Positions 19,350 to 28,775 of a stretch of DNA of 58,326 bases are shown here, in pieces. The translations under genes were made by a program, and so were the position numbers. The notes beneath the pieces were generated by a model that made no database searches, had not been told where the DNA came from, and saw only the letters and a program-made list of their open reading frames with translations. Every line of letters begins with the position of its first letter. Position 1 is the stretch's first letter. This DNA is from Carboxylicivirga sp. (GTDB lineage: Bacteria > Bacteroidota > Bacteroidia > Bacteroidales > Marinilabiliaceae), in NCBI GenBank assembly GCA_025210475.1, contig JAOARW010000095.1, positions 1-58,326 of the forward strand, written 5' to 3'.

Positions 19350-19375
19350 TCCCCGGAGCAAGCGAACTCCGGGGA
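19350..19375 (-). promoter_or_regulatory. Intergenic stem-loop with CCGGAGCAAG
   Basis: A 9-bp perfect stem (tccccggag 19350-19358 with ctccgggga 19367-19375) has an 8-base loop. On the minus strand it is followed by TTCTTTAATAG, a weak T tract. It lies between the multi-domain GH29 stop (19394) and the next gene start (19273). It could be a weak terminator or an mRNA-stabilising hairpin. Confidence 0.45.
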
Positions 19376-19393
19376 AATAGATTAAAATTCCAT

Positions 19394-21688
19394 TTATTTA
19401 AGAATATCTATTTCAGCAATGGTGGCAGAAGTACTACCACCTGCTCCATTCAACAGTTTAAGCTGAACGAATTTTCCTTTAACTTTTTTGTCTAACAGCT
19501 TTGTTCTAGGTGTTGGATCATTAATTAGGTTACCAAAATCGAAGATGGCCACATCTTTCCATTTTTTTCCATCCATACTTACCCTGAAAATTCCTTTTTC
19601 AAATAAACCTTCTTTATAATTAGTTGGAGGTGTGTAGATAAATCCACGAATTGAAATTTTCTTTTTAAGATCTAATGTAAAGTGAGGTTTTCCATCTCCC
19701 GAATTCCAGAATGTATTTACATCATTATCGACGGCTTTATCTGCACTATGGTCTTTTTCGTTTGACCCAGCTAATGCTTTCCATTCTTTTTTAATAATGC
19801 CAAATTCCACTTCAGCCAAACCTCCTTCTTGTTCTTTGTCAAAAGCTTTGGCTTTTATTTCACCTGTCGTAAATAAAAATGGTTCCTCGTAAACAGTTGA
19901 TTTGGCTGTAGGTTCTGATCCATCTGTTGTATAACGAACAACAATCTTACTACTCAGGTTTTTATGAAAATTGATACCATGACTCTTCCATGAGAAATTA
20001 TCTTTCTTTGGTTCAATAGTAACAATACCCTCCACATTTCTGCTTATTTGTAACTGTGGAGGACGTGGCGTATAGTAGTGTGCAGAAACTGCCGAAACCG
20101 ACGGATTACTTCTTCCTTCGATAATTCGTAAACGCAGCTTATTGGTTGTTACTTCAGAAAACCTTAAAATCCTTTTATAACCAACAGTTGTTGCTTCTGC
20201 CACCTGTTTCCAATCACCTTCTAACCATGCATCAAGCGCATGCTTTTCTATTCGTTGGCTTTGCAACTGAATGGCTTCCTGAAGAACAAAGCGATTCAAG
20301 GTAATCGCCTTAGGTAATGACATTTCGAAACTACCAACACCATTTTTCGCTGAAACATAGGTATCTTCATTTCCATCAAGCAAGGCCTTTTCACCCGTCG
20401 CATTCTTTAGCAAGTTATTTCCATAGGTTTCACGAATACGTTTACCTACTTCTAAAAGAACACTAACATCCTTATCAGAAAAACGACCTTCACGATTTGG
20501 GGGAATATTCAAAAGTAAGTTTGTGTTACCGCCAATACAACGCTCGTAGATATCAAAAACGTCATCGGCACTGCGTACGCGCTGTTTATCCTCATCGCGG
20601 TAAAACCATCCCTCACGGATCGAAGTATCAGTTTCGGATAATAAAAAGTGTAAATATGTCCCTCCACTTACCAAAACAGAACGACTTCCGATGTCTCCGT
20701 GCATATCAGGGAACATATTCATTTGGTGCGGATCTTCAGGTAAAGTAACAATATCCCATTCCGACTCACGTGTAGCACCCGATTCATTTCCAACCCAACG
20801 CACATCTTCTTTCCCAAAAATCACTGCTTCGGGGGCCAAAGTTTTGATTAATTTTTTCCAGGCCAGATAATTATATTTCTGTCCACCTTTACGTTTTGGG
20901 TGGGCTCCATCGAACCAGACTTCGTGTATGGGGCCATATTCAGTTAAACATTCGAACAACTGATTTAGCATGTATTCGTTGTAGTCATCGACTTTAAATT
21001 TAAAAGTCGTCTTGTTTTTAAACGGACGTCCTTCGACCGGGCGTGGAATAACTCTTTCGGTGTACTTGCTCAGGTTCCCATACAGACCTTCTTTGTTTTC
21101 AATTTGGTATAAATCGGCTGGCGAAAGGTAAACACCCAGTTTTAATCCGTATTTTTCACAGGATTCTGAGAGTTCTTTTAAAACATCTCCTTTACCATTT
21201 TTATAAGGAGATGACATAACACCATGCTTGGTATAACGACTTTGCCACAAACAAAATCCGTCGTGGTGCTTAGCTGTAAACATTACCAGTTTCATCCCGG
21301 CCTCTTTGGCCACACGGCACCACTGGTCAGTATCCAGATTTTGCAGATTAAAAACCTTAGTATCTTCAAAACCATCACCCCATTCTTTTCGGGTAAAGGT
21401 ATTTACGCCAAAATGCACAAAGCAAGTGTATTCCAACTTTTTATAATCGTATTGATTTTTTGTGGGTAATACGTTGGCAGCCTTTTCAATAATCATGGCT
21501 TCGGTGTCACCACTTTCTATTTTGACTGTATTCTGTGCATTAATATTTGTGCATACTGCAATCACAAGTCCAAGGATTAAAAATGGAACTCCTTTTAATC
21601 CAATCTTCTTTTTATAAGACTTTTCTTGCTTGCAAGTCTTAAAGGGTAAATTTTTAAACACCTGCGTATTTCTTAATAACATCATCAT
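19394..21688 (-). CDS. GH29 alpha-L-fucosidase with chitobiase-type and discoidin (F5/8C) domains
   Basis: 764 residues. The N-terminus has a long basic region and a hydrophobic segment (about 30-51, ending NAQ). The GH29 barrel spans about 75-400: CFVHFGVNTFTRKEWG near 89-104, TAKHHDGFCLWQS near 138-150, and VWFDGAHP with the nucleophile candidate D260. The HFG variant of the usual HWG motif is seen in the stricter GH29 subfamily B, but the subfamily is an inference. A first beta-sandwich follows, then a chitobiase C-terminal-like domain (about 530-615, VVRYTTDGSEPTAKSTVY) and an F5/8 type C domain (about 620-764) that may bind galactose or fucose. It is separated from the upstream GH172 gene by a perfect 19-bp hairpin. 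Confidence 0.9.
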   Translation of the reverse strand: MMMLLRNTQVFKNLPFKTCKQEKSYKKKIGLKGVPFLILGLVIAVCTNINAQNTVKIESGDTEAMIIEKAANVLPTKNQYDYKKLEYTCFVHFGVNTFTRKEWGDGFEDTKVFNLQNLDTDQWCRVAKEAGMKLVMFTAKHHDGFCLWQSRYTKHGVMSSPYKNGKGDVLKELSESCEKYGLKLGVYLSPADLYQIENKEGLYGNLSKYTERVIPRPVEGRPFKNKTTFKFKVDDYNEYMLNQLFECLTEYGPIHEVWFDGAHPKRKGGQKYNYLAWKKLIKTLAPEAVIFGKEDVRWVGNESGATRESEWDIVTLPEDPHQMNMFPDMHGDIGSRSVLVSGGTYLHFLLSETDTSIREGWFYRDEDKQRVRSADDVFDIYERCIGGNTNLLLNIPPNREGRFSDKDVSVLLEVGKRIRETYGNNLLKNATGEKALLDGNEDTYVSAKNGVGSFEMSLPKAITLNRFVLQEAIQLQSQRIEKHALDAWLEGDWKQVAEATTVGYKRILRFSEVTTNKLRLRIIEGRSNPSVSAVSAHYYTPRPPQLQISRNVEGIVTIEPKKDNFSWKSHGINFHKNLSSKIVVRYTTDGSEPTAKSTVYEEPFLFTTGEIKAKAFDKEQEGGLAEVEFGIIKKEWKALAGSNEKDHSADKAVDNDVNTFWNSGDGKPHFTLDLKKKISIRGFIYTPPTNYKEGLFEKGIFRVSMDGKKWKDVAIFDFGNLINDPTPRTKLLDKKVKGKFVQLKLLNGAGGSTSATIAEIDILK

Positions 21689-21707
21689 ACTAAATTTTAT
21701 TCTATTT

Positions 21708-21749
21708 CATTTACACACATGCTAAATGGTTTTAGCATGTGTGTAAATG
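21708..21749 (-). promoter_or_regulatory. Perfect 19-bp intergenic hairpin
   Basis: 21708-21726 is perfectly complementary to 21731-21749, with a 4-base loop. It fills the 66-base gap between the GH172 stop (21755) and the GH29 start (21688). No T run follows on either strand, so it is not a standard terminator. Its 3' half (GGTTTTAGCA plus TGTAAA) resembles 43003-43019. It may act as an mRNA 3'-end stabiliser, a processing site or a protein-binding operator. Confidence 0.6.
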
Positions 21750-21754
21750 AAAAT

Positions 21755-23017
21755 TTACTTGGTAACACTAAATACACGTTCTTTCATTTTTGCATTCCTG
21801 ATTTCTTGGTGTTGCAACGAAGGTAAATTGCTACTTGGCTTGTCGAGGTAAAAATAGGCTACTGCACTAAAATCATCGCTTCTATACCAGGTAGTTGGTC
21901 TTCCTGAAGGAAACTCATCACTATCCAATGCAGGTGGATTTTCCATATCCAGATAACGTTTTGAGGCTTCTAATCCATCGGGTTCAATAAACGACCACAG
22001 TGGATAAATCTCTTGTCCTTTTTTGCGTATTTCAAGCATTTTTGATTTTACCGTATTACCAATTTGCTGAATAGTAACCCGACAATCTTCATGAAAATAA
22101 ACCGGGTCGATGGTGTGGTAGCGATAAAATGAATGCAGGTCATGTTCTTTGTCGGCAACCAAACATCCTTGAATTCGATTATGGAATGTACCTTGTTCCC
22201 ATCCTGAGCCGATATAATCTTCAGTGCCGGTTCCAACCAAAGTAGCGTATTTATTATCGCCATCCAGATAAATTTTCACCTCTCCTTCCCCAAACCAGGT
22301 ACCTTTGTACACTTCGTTTCCAATAACGCCAATGTGGGTGCCGATATAACGGCCACTACCTTCAACTTTGGGTAATATTTCAAAATCTTCACCTAAGGTG
22401 GTGTTTAAATCCCTGTGCCAATAAGCATGAAAATAAAGCATATCATCATCATGTTTGGGAACCTTCAGAAAGTTTATCTTGTAGTAGAAATGAATCATTT
22501 CATCAGTCTCATTCACCATTTCAATTCTGGCAGCCTTCCGATAAGGCATAGGCACAAACGAATTATGCGACCGTCCTTCCGGATTAGCAAATAATTCAGA
22601 TTCAAAAGGACGATAAATACCAAGTGCATTCCCAAAAAATTCGACAAAAGGAACTGACACAGCAGGTTTCTCTTCATCATCCCAATAGATGTTCATGATT
22701 ACATTACGTCGGGCATAAGTGTTCCAATACATGACGTTGGCCGACCATATTTTTGTGATTATACCAGGGCCCTTTTGATCGAAAATCACAGTCGTTTTGT
22801 TAGGAGGAAGCAGTAAGTAAGCATCTCCTTTTGCACCCTTATTTGACATTCCGCCTTTACCTTTTTCAGCGTTCATATTTTCGGCACTCACCCAACGTGT
22901 TTCAACCCCTTTAGGTGCTTTTTTGTACAACTCGGAGATATCGTTTAGTTTATATCCTTTCTGTGCCATTAAATTTCCCGAAATTAAGATGGCAATCACT
23001 ACTAAAATCTTTTTCAT
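21755..23017 (-). CDS. GH172-family (DUF2961) furanosidase, periplasmic
   Basis: 420 residues with a Sec signal peptide ending LMAQ (about 19) and no lipobox. The DUF2961 fold spans nearly the whole protein: the GPGIITKIW strand near 83, WDDEEKPAVSVPFVEFFG near 112-129, FVPMPYRKAARIE near 154, FGEGEVKIYLDGD near 242-254 (E244/E246) and GTGTEDY near 262-268 (E266). Known GH172 enzymes act on alpha-D-fructofuranosides and D-arabinofuranosides and use two glutamates; the GEGE and GTGTED glutamates are the candidates here. This copy resembles the cytoplasmic paralogue at 41816-42946 more than the other three long paralogues. It begins a stretch of three consecutive GH172-type genes and starts 13 bases from the next stop. 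Confidence 0.85.
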   Translation of the reverse strand: MKKILVVIAILISGNLMAQKGYKLNDISELYKKAPKGVETRWVSAENMNAEKGKGGMSNKGAKGDAYLLLPPNKTTVIFDQKGPGIITKIWSANVMYWNTYARRNVIMNIYWDDEEKPAVSVPFVEFFGNALGIYRPFESELFANPEGRSHNSFVPMPYRKAARIEMVNETDEMIHFYYKINFLKVPKHDDDMLYFHAYWHRDLNTTLGEDFEILPKVEGSGRYIGTHIGVIGNEVYKGTWFGEGEVKIYLDGDNKYATLVGTGTEDYIGSGWEQGTFHNRIQGCLVADKEHDLHSFYRYHTIDPVYFHEDCRVTIQQIGNTVKSKMLEIRKKGQEIYPLWSFIEPDGLEASKRYLDMENPPALDSDEFPSGRPTTWYRSDDFSAVAYFYLDKPSSNLPSLQHQEIRNAKMKERVFSVTK

Positions 23018-23029
23018 TGTCTATTTTTG

Positions 23030-25084
23030 TTAATTAACTATTTCCAGGTAATCCAAACCAACTTTATGCTCTTTCTCATGTTTTGCATCCTGGCGAGCAA
23101 CCAATGTCACAATATTTTGCCCCTTTCGTAAAGTGATGTTTTCTGCTTTGTACTCTTCTAAGCCAAGTTTCTCATCCGAAAAATCAAGCTTCTCAAATAG
23201 TAAAGTTCCATTAAGATAAACATCTGCTGCTCCATATTTGGGACCGTTTGTAAACACCATTTTTAAAGTTCCTGTCTGTTCTTCTGAAACATTAAAGGTC
23301 GTAAGCACTTTATCTCCTTGTTTGGCTTGTTTCCATACCAAATGATTTTGGGCACTCCAATTATGAGATAAAAAAGCCTCATTAATCACTTTACCTCCAT
23401 TTACTTCCTTTACAAAGAAATTCTCTGCCTCGTAACGCTTAGCAAGTTTCACCGGAATTTTTACATCTTCTATACTATTCTTGTATTCTGCTTTAGAATC
23501 ATAAGTACCATACCAAAATACAGTTGGCGCATAATCCATTTTAATATTACCATCCCAATGCCATAATTCCATATCAAAATGATAGGACGAATTAAATGGC
23601 ATTACGTCCAACATGCGCCAGCGGCTAATTGTTGTCATCCCCGGACTTCGATTTCCTTCACCACAAGGCTGAGCCAAAAATGGCATGGAGAAATTAACAA
23701 CACTACACCAAGCAAAGCCGTAGTAATCTTCTGTTCCTGTTCCGAAGTGCGACGGGAAACTTTCGCCATCAACATAGATTTTTTCATCACCTTCTCCCCA
23801 CCACAATTTACTGTTATTAAACAAGGTTAAGACATCGCCCACGTGTTTACCTTTTCCTTTGATAGAGATGAAGTTTACATCTTGTTTTTCCTTGGTAGAA
23901 ATATCATGATACAAACGCCAGTTGGCATGGAAATATAAACTCTTGTCATTCCACTTCCAATCAGATGTCTGGATATCCATTTTCTCAATTTCCACATCCT
24001 GATCGCCATGGTTATGAATTGTTATTTCGGCTGATTGCTTAAATGGCATCGGGAACCACATGGTCAGCTCTCGCTTATTGGTTACTTTTGTATAACCCGA
24101 TTGGTAAGGGGAAATTTTATAACCCGTACCAAAAAAATCACCGACAGGTACCCACACCGTTTGTTTATCATCAAAGGTCATAGAGATAACTGTTGAACGC
24201 AAGGCCTGCTCCATATTATTGGCATTTAACTTAAGCGAAAACTGCTTAATGGCTTTAGTTCCTTCAATCGTGGTTGATAATGATTTTCCCGGTGCCAAAT
24301 TCTCCTTTTTTGTTATCTCTTTTAATCCGTCTGGCTTTAAGCTAGGATTTTCCAATTTAGCTTTGGCTTGTTCAATAGCATCGGCATATTTACCACTTTC
24401 CCAATCGCCTTTCTGATAGGTTTCCACCTCAGTTTCTTTCGAATAGCTTCGGTAATTAATCTGGTAATAAATAATATCCCCCATATTTTTATACCAGCTT
24501 GGCTCAGCCACCCGCTCATGATTCTCTTCATAAGTAATTTTACAATGTTTGGCATAAGGTAAAGGAAAGTACAGGTTATGACCTGAAAACCAACCGCCTT
24601 CTTCAAAAAATTCTCCAGTAATTTGCGAAAACGGCTTGCCTACAAACTTATTATTTGAAATAATCTCATCAATTCGTCCTTCTATCTGAGGTGTTTCAGA
24701 ATGATCAAAGTAGAAACGGTAGGTTCCCTTTGAAAAATTCCTCGCATGCCAGGCATGCCATATACGAAGAACAACACCAGGCCCATCGGCATCCATTAGC
24801 ACATATTCGGCATGGCCGTTATCCAAAGTATCGACACGTACAAACTTACAAGCATCGGCATTATCGAACCATCCTTCATCATTCTTACTAATAGACCTGC
24901 GGGAATAACTACTTGATTGCAGTGTTTTGAAATTTTGGTCAGATAAACGTGCTAAGCCATCCTTATTGGTCATTTCTGTAAGAAGAGACTCTACAGTAAC
25001 CTTCTTATTTTCTTGATGAGCACATGCTGTCATTAATAAAGGCAAAGTTAAAAGCCAAATAAAGTATTTTAATTTTTTGTTCAT
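23030..25084 (-). CDS. GH172-family (DUF2961) lipoprotein with C-terminal carbohydrate-binding-like module
   Basis: 684 residues from the ATG at 25084. The ATG at 25141 lies inside the upstream gene and would put 19 residues before the lipoprotein signal peptide (lipobox MTAC), so 25084 is preferred. The N-terminal half has the DGPGVVLRIWHAW strand and YFPLPYAKHCKITY. The core carries WWGEGDEKIYVDGESFPSHF and GTGTEDYYGFAW near 428-460, the family's conserved acidic motifs, followed by the FDMELWHWD region. Residues of about 565-684 form an added beta-sandwich (KRYEAENFFV ... HKVGLDYLEI) like a CBM6/35-type module. It belongs to the same subclass as the genes at 31134 and 43205. It should act on furanosides near the cell surface. 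The start is only four bases from the stop of the preceding gene. Confidence 0.85.
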   Translation of the reverse strand: MNKKLKYFIWLLTLPLLMTACAHQENKKVTVESLLTEMTNKDGLARLSDQNFKTLQSSSYSRRSISKNDEGWFDNADACKFVRVDTLDNGHAEYVLMDADGPGVVLRIWHAWHARNFSKGTYRFYFDHSETPQIEGRIDEIISNNKFVGKPFSQITGEFFEEGGWFSGHNLYFPLPYAKHCKITYEENHERVAEPSWYKNMGDIIYYQINYRSYSKETEVETYQKGDWESGKYADAIEQAKAKLENPSLKPDGLKEITKKENLAPGKSLSTTIEGTKAIKQFSLKLNANNMEQALRSTVISMTFDDKQTVWVPVGDFFGTGYKISPYQSGYTKVTNKRELTMWFPMPFKQSAEITIHNHGDQDVEIEKMDIQTSDWKWNDKSLYFHANWRLYHDISTKEKQDVNFISIKGKGKHVGDVLTLFNNSKLWWGEGDEKIYVDGESFPSHFGTGTEDYYGFAWCSVVNFSMPFLAQPCGEGNRSPGMTTISRWRMLDVMPFNSSYHFDMELWHWDGNIKMDYAPTVFWYGTYDSKAEYKNSIEDVKIPVKLAKRYEAENFFVKEVNGGKVINEAFLSHNWSAQNHLVWKQAKQGDKVLTTFNVSEEQTGTLKMVFTNGPKYGAADVYLNGTLLFEKLDFSDEKLGLEEYKAENITLRKGQNIVTLVARQDAKHEKEHKVGLDYLEIVN

Positions 25085-25088
25085 AACA

Positions 25089-26582
25089 TTAGTTTTTGTG
25101 TGATAAATAGTAAAATGCCAGGCTCTCATAATGAGCCGCAATATTATTAGTAGGACCTTTCTCTATTGTTACTTGAATAGAATTTGTAAAAGGTACCGGG
25201 TCTGTTAGGTGCCAACGATAAGCTGAGGCATAGCCCATCTCAGCCATGTCAAATTTTGGAAATCCGTGCAATGGAAAACAGCCCGCATTGTTTAGTCGTC
25301 CCGGAACAGAATACCAGGCACAATTAAAATAATCTTCTGAGCCGGTTCCATGAATACGCATTTCTCCATCACATGTAAATATTTCATCTCCTTCTAACCA
25401 TATGGGCAATTGTGTTGTTCCAAATGCGTCATGGGTTGTTGCTTCAGTCTTTAGAAATGTTCCAACATATTTGCCAGTACCTTTTTCATCCAGTAAAAGG
25501 TAGCCATCCTTCGGTGCCTTAACTTCGGCATTATCGTTATAATAAAAAGCAGTAAAATACCCCCATTCTTTTTTCGGTTGATTGCTCAGCTTCAACTTAA
25601 TTTCTAAATCCAAGGCTTGCCCTTCTGTCTCAAAACGAATGGTCGCCTTTTTAGAAAATGGCATTGGAAAGCGATTGTAGAAAAGATCCTGATTCCGTCC
25701 TGCAAAGTATGAGCTAGTGCTGGTAGTATCATCAACAATACCGAAGAACATGTTTACTGGAACATCAACAGCAGGCTCACTTTGGTCGTCCCAAAATAGT
25801 TTGATCCTACTCTTTAAAAAGTCCTTGTGATAAGCTTTATCTGCTTTTACAGAAAATGCTTCAATCTGTGCATTTGGTTTATTAATAACGTGCTCAGCTG
25901 AACCATTATTGTTAATACTCAGTTTAAACGATTCTGATACTTCGGCGATATTCTCAAATTCAGTTAACCATTTATCTCCTTCTATTTTAAGCAACTGATG
26001 TAACTGCTCATGTTTTTCAGGTTTATAGGCGATAACTTCTTTTTCACCCGTATATTTTTGAACATTGATTTGATAGAAACGTACACCATCTCCTTCAACC
26101 TCAACCCGGCAATAGTTTGAAAAAGGCATCGGGACATAGCAATACTTGCCTCCTAAACTTTCTCCAACCAAACCTTCCGGAAATCCAGCGACTTTACCTG
26201 AGAAAACATCCTCGAGTGGAATATCAATAGCTGGTGTTGTTTTATCATCAATAAATATGCGGATATGCTCATTTTGTCCATTAAGCAAACCATCCTTTTT
26301 GTGCTCAGAATGGGTAAACCAAATGCGACTGACATAACCAGCACCTTCAACTTCTGCCAAGACACTATTACCGTTTTCAATCCTTAATTTAGAATAAGTT
26401 CCGTTAAAGCCATCATCATTACCACTATTACGGTCGTAACTACTAAACATGATGGCCTCCCAGTTCGATTGCAGACTCGCCATTTCTTCTCGTTCAAAAG
26501 CCTGCTTGTAAACATCAATAGATGAATTACAAGAGCTTAGAACAAGCAATGTGCTTACAATTAATAATCCAAATTTCTTCAT
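25089..26582 (-). CDS. Divergent GH172-family (DUF2961) lipoprotein
   Basis: 497 residues with a lipoprotein signal peptide (VLSSC). DUF2961 hallmarks are present but altered: VEGAGYVSRIWFTHS replaces the GPG form, CYVPMPFSNYCRVEVEG follows, and the catalytic region reads WLEGDEIFTCDGEMRIHGTGSEDYF, a compact version in which the usual GEG(D/E)E becomes LEGDE. The two candidate glutamates are still there. The C-terminal half has the RWHLTDPVPF segment shared with the short GH172 type. The divergence suggests a different furanoside or linkage from that of its five paralogues. It follows the triple esterase by six bases and precedes another GH172 gene by four, so tight co-transcription is clear. 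Confidence 0.8.
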   Translation of the reverse strand: MKKFGLLIVSTLLVLSSCNSSIDVYKQAFEREEMASLQSNWEAIMFSSYDRNSGNDDGFNGTYSKLRIENGNSVLAEVEGAGYVSRIWFTHSEHKKDGLLNGQNEHIRIFIDDKTTPAIDIPLEDVFSGKVAGFPEGLVGESLGGKYCYVPMPFSNYCRVEVEGDGVRFYQINVQKYTGEKEVIAYKPEKHEQLHQLLKIEGDKWLTEFENIAEVSESFKLSINNNGSAEHVINKPNAQIEAFSVKADKAYHKDFLKSRIKLFWDDQSEPAVDVPVNMFFGIVDDTTSTSSYFAGRNQDLFYNRFPMPFSKKATIRFETEGQALDLEIKLKLSNQPKKEWGYFTAFYYNDNAEVKAPKDGYLLLDEKGTGKYVGTFLKTEATTHDAFGTTQLPIWLEGDEIFTCDGEMRIHGTGSEDYFNCAWYSVPGRLNNAGCFPLHGFPKFDMAEMGYASAYRWHLTDPVPFTNSIQVTIEKGPTNNIAAHYESLAFYYLSHKN

Positions 26583-26588
26583 AACTTA

Positions 26589-28709
26589 TTATTTTACAAC
26601 ATCAATCTTTGCACGAATAAATTTTCCCCAGGCATCATAGCCTGCAGGAAGCAAGTGGATGCCATCTACACCATAATAGTCCCGGTTGAGTGTGCCATCG
26701 GCATTGAGCACCACCGATTCAAGATTACAGTAATGCACCTTATCAGCGTATTTCCAGTTTTTAATTACTTTATGTATGGTATTGTATTTGGTGCGCTGAC
26801 TGGATTCAGAATCAAGACCAGCTGGGAGTGGGCCGAAAAACAGAATATGAGCCTTGGGAAGCTTTACTTGCACCGTCTCTAATACTCTTTTTAATCCTGC
26901 GACGATTTCCTCAGCACTGTTGTCTCCAAAATTATTGACGCCAATGGCCACATTCACAAAGTCTGGTGTACAAGCATCGTAATGCCCCTTTTCTAGTCGC
27001 CACATTACATGTTGCGTTCGATCGCCGGAAATACCAGCCCCCAACCACTTCATGCCTCTAAAATGTTTATCTCCGGCCTTTTGTCCTGGCTTATAGGATA
27101 CCCAGTTGCGTGGACCTCCCCAACCTTGCGTAATGGAATTACCAATCAACAACAAATCAATATCGCCGGATGCCTGACATAGCGAATCAATCTGTGCAGC
27201 CTGGTCCCACCAGCCCTTACCTTGTGCCCATCCTGCGGCAGAACGAAACTCTGAGCCAGGAGCCGTAATGGCTGCAAAATTGGTTTTATGGCCGGTATTA
27301 CGGAGAATAAAATCAATGATAACATTCGGATTTTTCAAACTATGTGGATGGTGATCAACACCCTCTTTGTAAATCACTTTAATATGGCCTCCTAATGCTT
27401 TAATACGTTTTTCAAAAGGGATTGTATTTTCATACACCGGCACTACTTTATTTGATTCACCACAAACATGAAGAATTGGAATGCCCGACTTAGCAAGGGT
27501 TTCAACACGATGAATCGGCCATTCCTTAAATGCCTTTGCCTCTTGATCTGACTTTAGCTGATAGCAGATTTTTGCCTTCTCCCAATCAGAAGCACTTCCC
27601 TGACTGGCATAAAATCCGCCAGGCCAACTTAAAGCATTTAACACAGGTGCATCAGCATAAATACACGATACTTTATCAATATTGGCAGCAGCCCAGTTAT
27701 ACACTATCAAACCACCTCGACTCATCCCTTCCAAAACCGGCTTACTATTCAATCCTGCTTTTGTCATTAAGTTGTAGCATTGATTCCAACGAGATACCGC
27801 TTCAGGAGAGCCATATAGGTTGGCTACATCGCAATAAACCACATGATAACCTCTTTCCAATAAAGCGATATCAGTTTGCGGTTCATGTCCAAAGAAACGA
27901 GCTCGCCAAATCCAAGGCTTGTCTTTCAAAGCTCTTTTGGGAGCAACTACTTTAATTTGCAGCCCTTCTTTTGTAAAATCATATTGATCAAATCCATAGA
28001 AGCTGGTTTTCTGCGCATCAGCAACACCCAGACCATCAATTACATTAAAAGACGAAAAAGCTTGTTTGATAACTTCATAAGCCCTTTTAGCCATCATCGT
28101 TGCCCCCAATGAGGTGGGGTGTATTTTATCAGGAAACATTGATTCCTTATCGGTAAACATCGGATACAAATCAACCACCTCTAACTGCTCATCGTAAGCT
28201 ACTTTTTGAATAATTGGTGTAATTCGCTGACGAATAACGGGATCCCAGATTAAAGTCGTATCCGAAGTAAATGCAGGAACCGGCAGCATTAAAACAATCC
28301 TGCAATCCATTTTTTTACGACGCAATTGAGCGATCATATCTTTACAATCGGCTTCAAATTCATTTAAATAAACGCGGTTATGCAGCTTACTATCATTAGT
28401 GCCTAGCTTAATAAAAACGATATCGGCTTTGTAATGCAGTGCATCTTTATAGGCTTGTTCTGCCCAATAAGGATAATCTCCTTTCTTTAGCATCGTGCGA
28501 GCACTAACACCAAAATTTTTTACTTCATAACCATCACCCAACATATTTGCCAATTGCTGAGGGTAATTATTATTGATACGATCAGCAACGCCTGCACCAT
28601 AAGTAATACTGTTACCAATACACGCAATTTTAATGGGTTTAGCCGACCTTGCAAAAGTTGAAAGTCCAATCAGGACAATCAGCGAGAGTGTGATTAATAT
28701 GTGTTTCAT
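26589..28709 (-). CDS. Triple-domain esterase: SGNH hydrolase / alpha-beta hydrolase / SGNH hydrolase
   Basis: 706 residues with a signal peptide (about 1-20). Domain 1 (about 25-220) is a GDSL/SGNH hydrolase: GNSITYG with Ser34, GTND at 103-106, and DKIHP with D194/H197. Domain 2 (about 235-475) is an alpha/beta hydrolase: nucleophile elbow GMSRGG with Ser330, and a late histidine in VDHHPHS near 453. Domain 3 (about 480-706) is a second SGNH hydrolase: GNSITQGW with Ser525, VNNFGDN near 591, and DGIHL with D682/H685. All three active sites look intact. Such enzymes remove acetyl or other acyl groups from glycans, exposing them to the glycosidases encoded alongside. The gene starts after a terminator-like hairpin and leads a run of three GH172-type genes. 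Confidence 0.88.
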   Translation of the reverse strand: MKHILITLSLIVLIGLSTFARSAKPIKIACIGNSITYGAGVADRINNNYPQQLANMLGDGYEVKNFGVSARTMLKKGDYPYWAEQAYKDALHYKADIVFIKLGTNDSKLHNRVYLNEFEADCKDMIAQLRRKKMDCRIVLMLPVPAFTSDTTLIWDPVIRQRITPIIQKVAYDEQLEVVDLYPMFTDKESMFPDKIHPTSLGATMMAKRAYEVIKQAFSSFNVIDGLGVADAQKTSFYGFDQYDFTKEGLQIKVVAPKRALKDKPWIWRARFFGHEPQTDIALLERGYHVVYCDVANLYGSPEAVSRWNQCYNLMTKAGLNSKPVLEGMSRGGLIVYNWAAANIDKVSCIYADAPVLNALSWPGGFYASQGSASDWEKAKICYQLKSDQEAKAFKEWPIHRVETLAKSGIPILHVCGESNKVVPVYENTIPFEKRIKALGGHIKVIYKEGVDHHPHSLKNPNVIIDFILRNTGHKTNFAAITAPGSEFRSAAGWAQGKGWWDQAAQIDSLCQASGDIDLLLIGNSITQGWGGPRNWVSYKPGQKAGDKHFRGMKWLGAGISGDRTQHVMWRLEKGHYDACTPDFVNVAIGVNNFGDNSAEEIVAGLKRVLETVQVKLPKAHILFFGPLPAGLDSESSQRTKYNTIHKVIKNWKYADKVHYCNLESVVLNADGTLNRDYYGVDGIHLLPAGYDAWGKFIRAKIDVVK

Positions 28710-28728
28710 CGATTATTATTAAATTAAA

Positions 28729-28768
28729 AAGGAAGCTTAAGAATTTAAAAGAATTCCTAAGCTTCCTT
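28729..28768 (-). terminator. Terminator-like hairpin after the toroid-protein gene
   Basis: A 17-bp stem with one mismatch (28729-28745 with 28752-28768) has a loop of about 6 bases. On the minus strand it is followed by a T-rich tract (TTTTTAATTTAATAA). It lies eight bases after the stop at 28776 and 20 bases before the triple-esterase start at 28709, so it may divide enzyme block 1 from block 2 or only attenuate read-through. Confidence 0.55.
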
Positions 28769-28775
28769 CTTTAAA

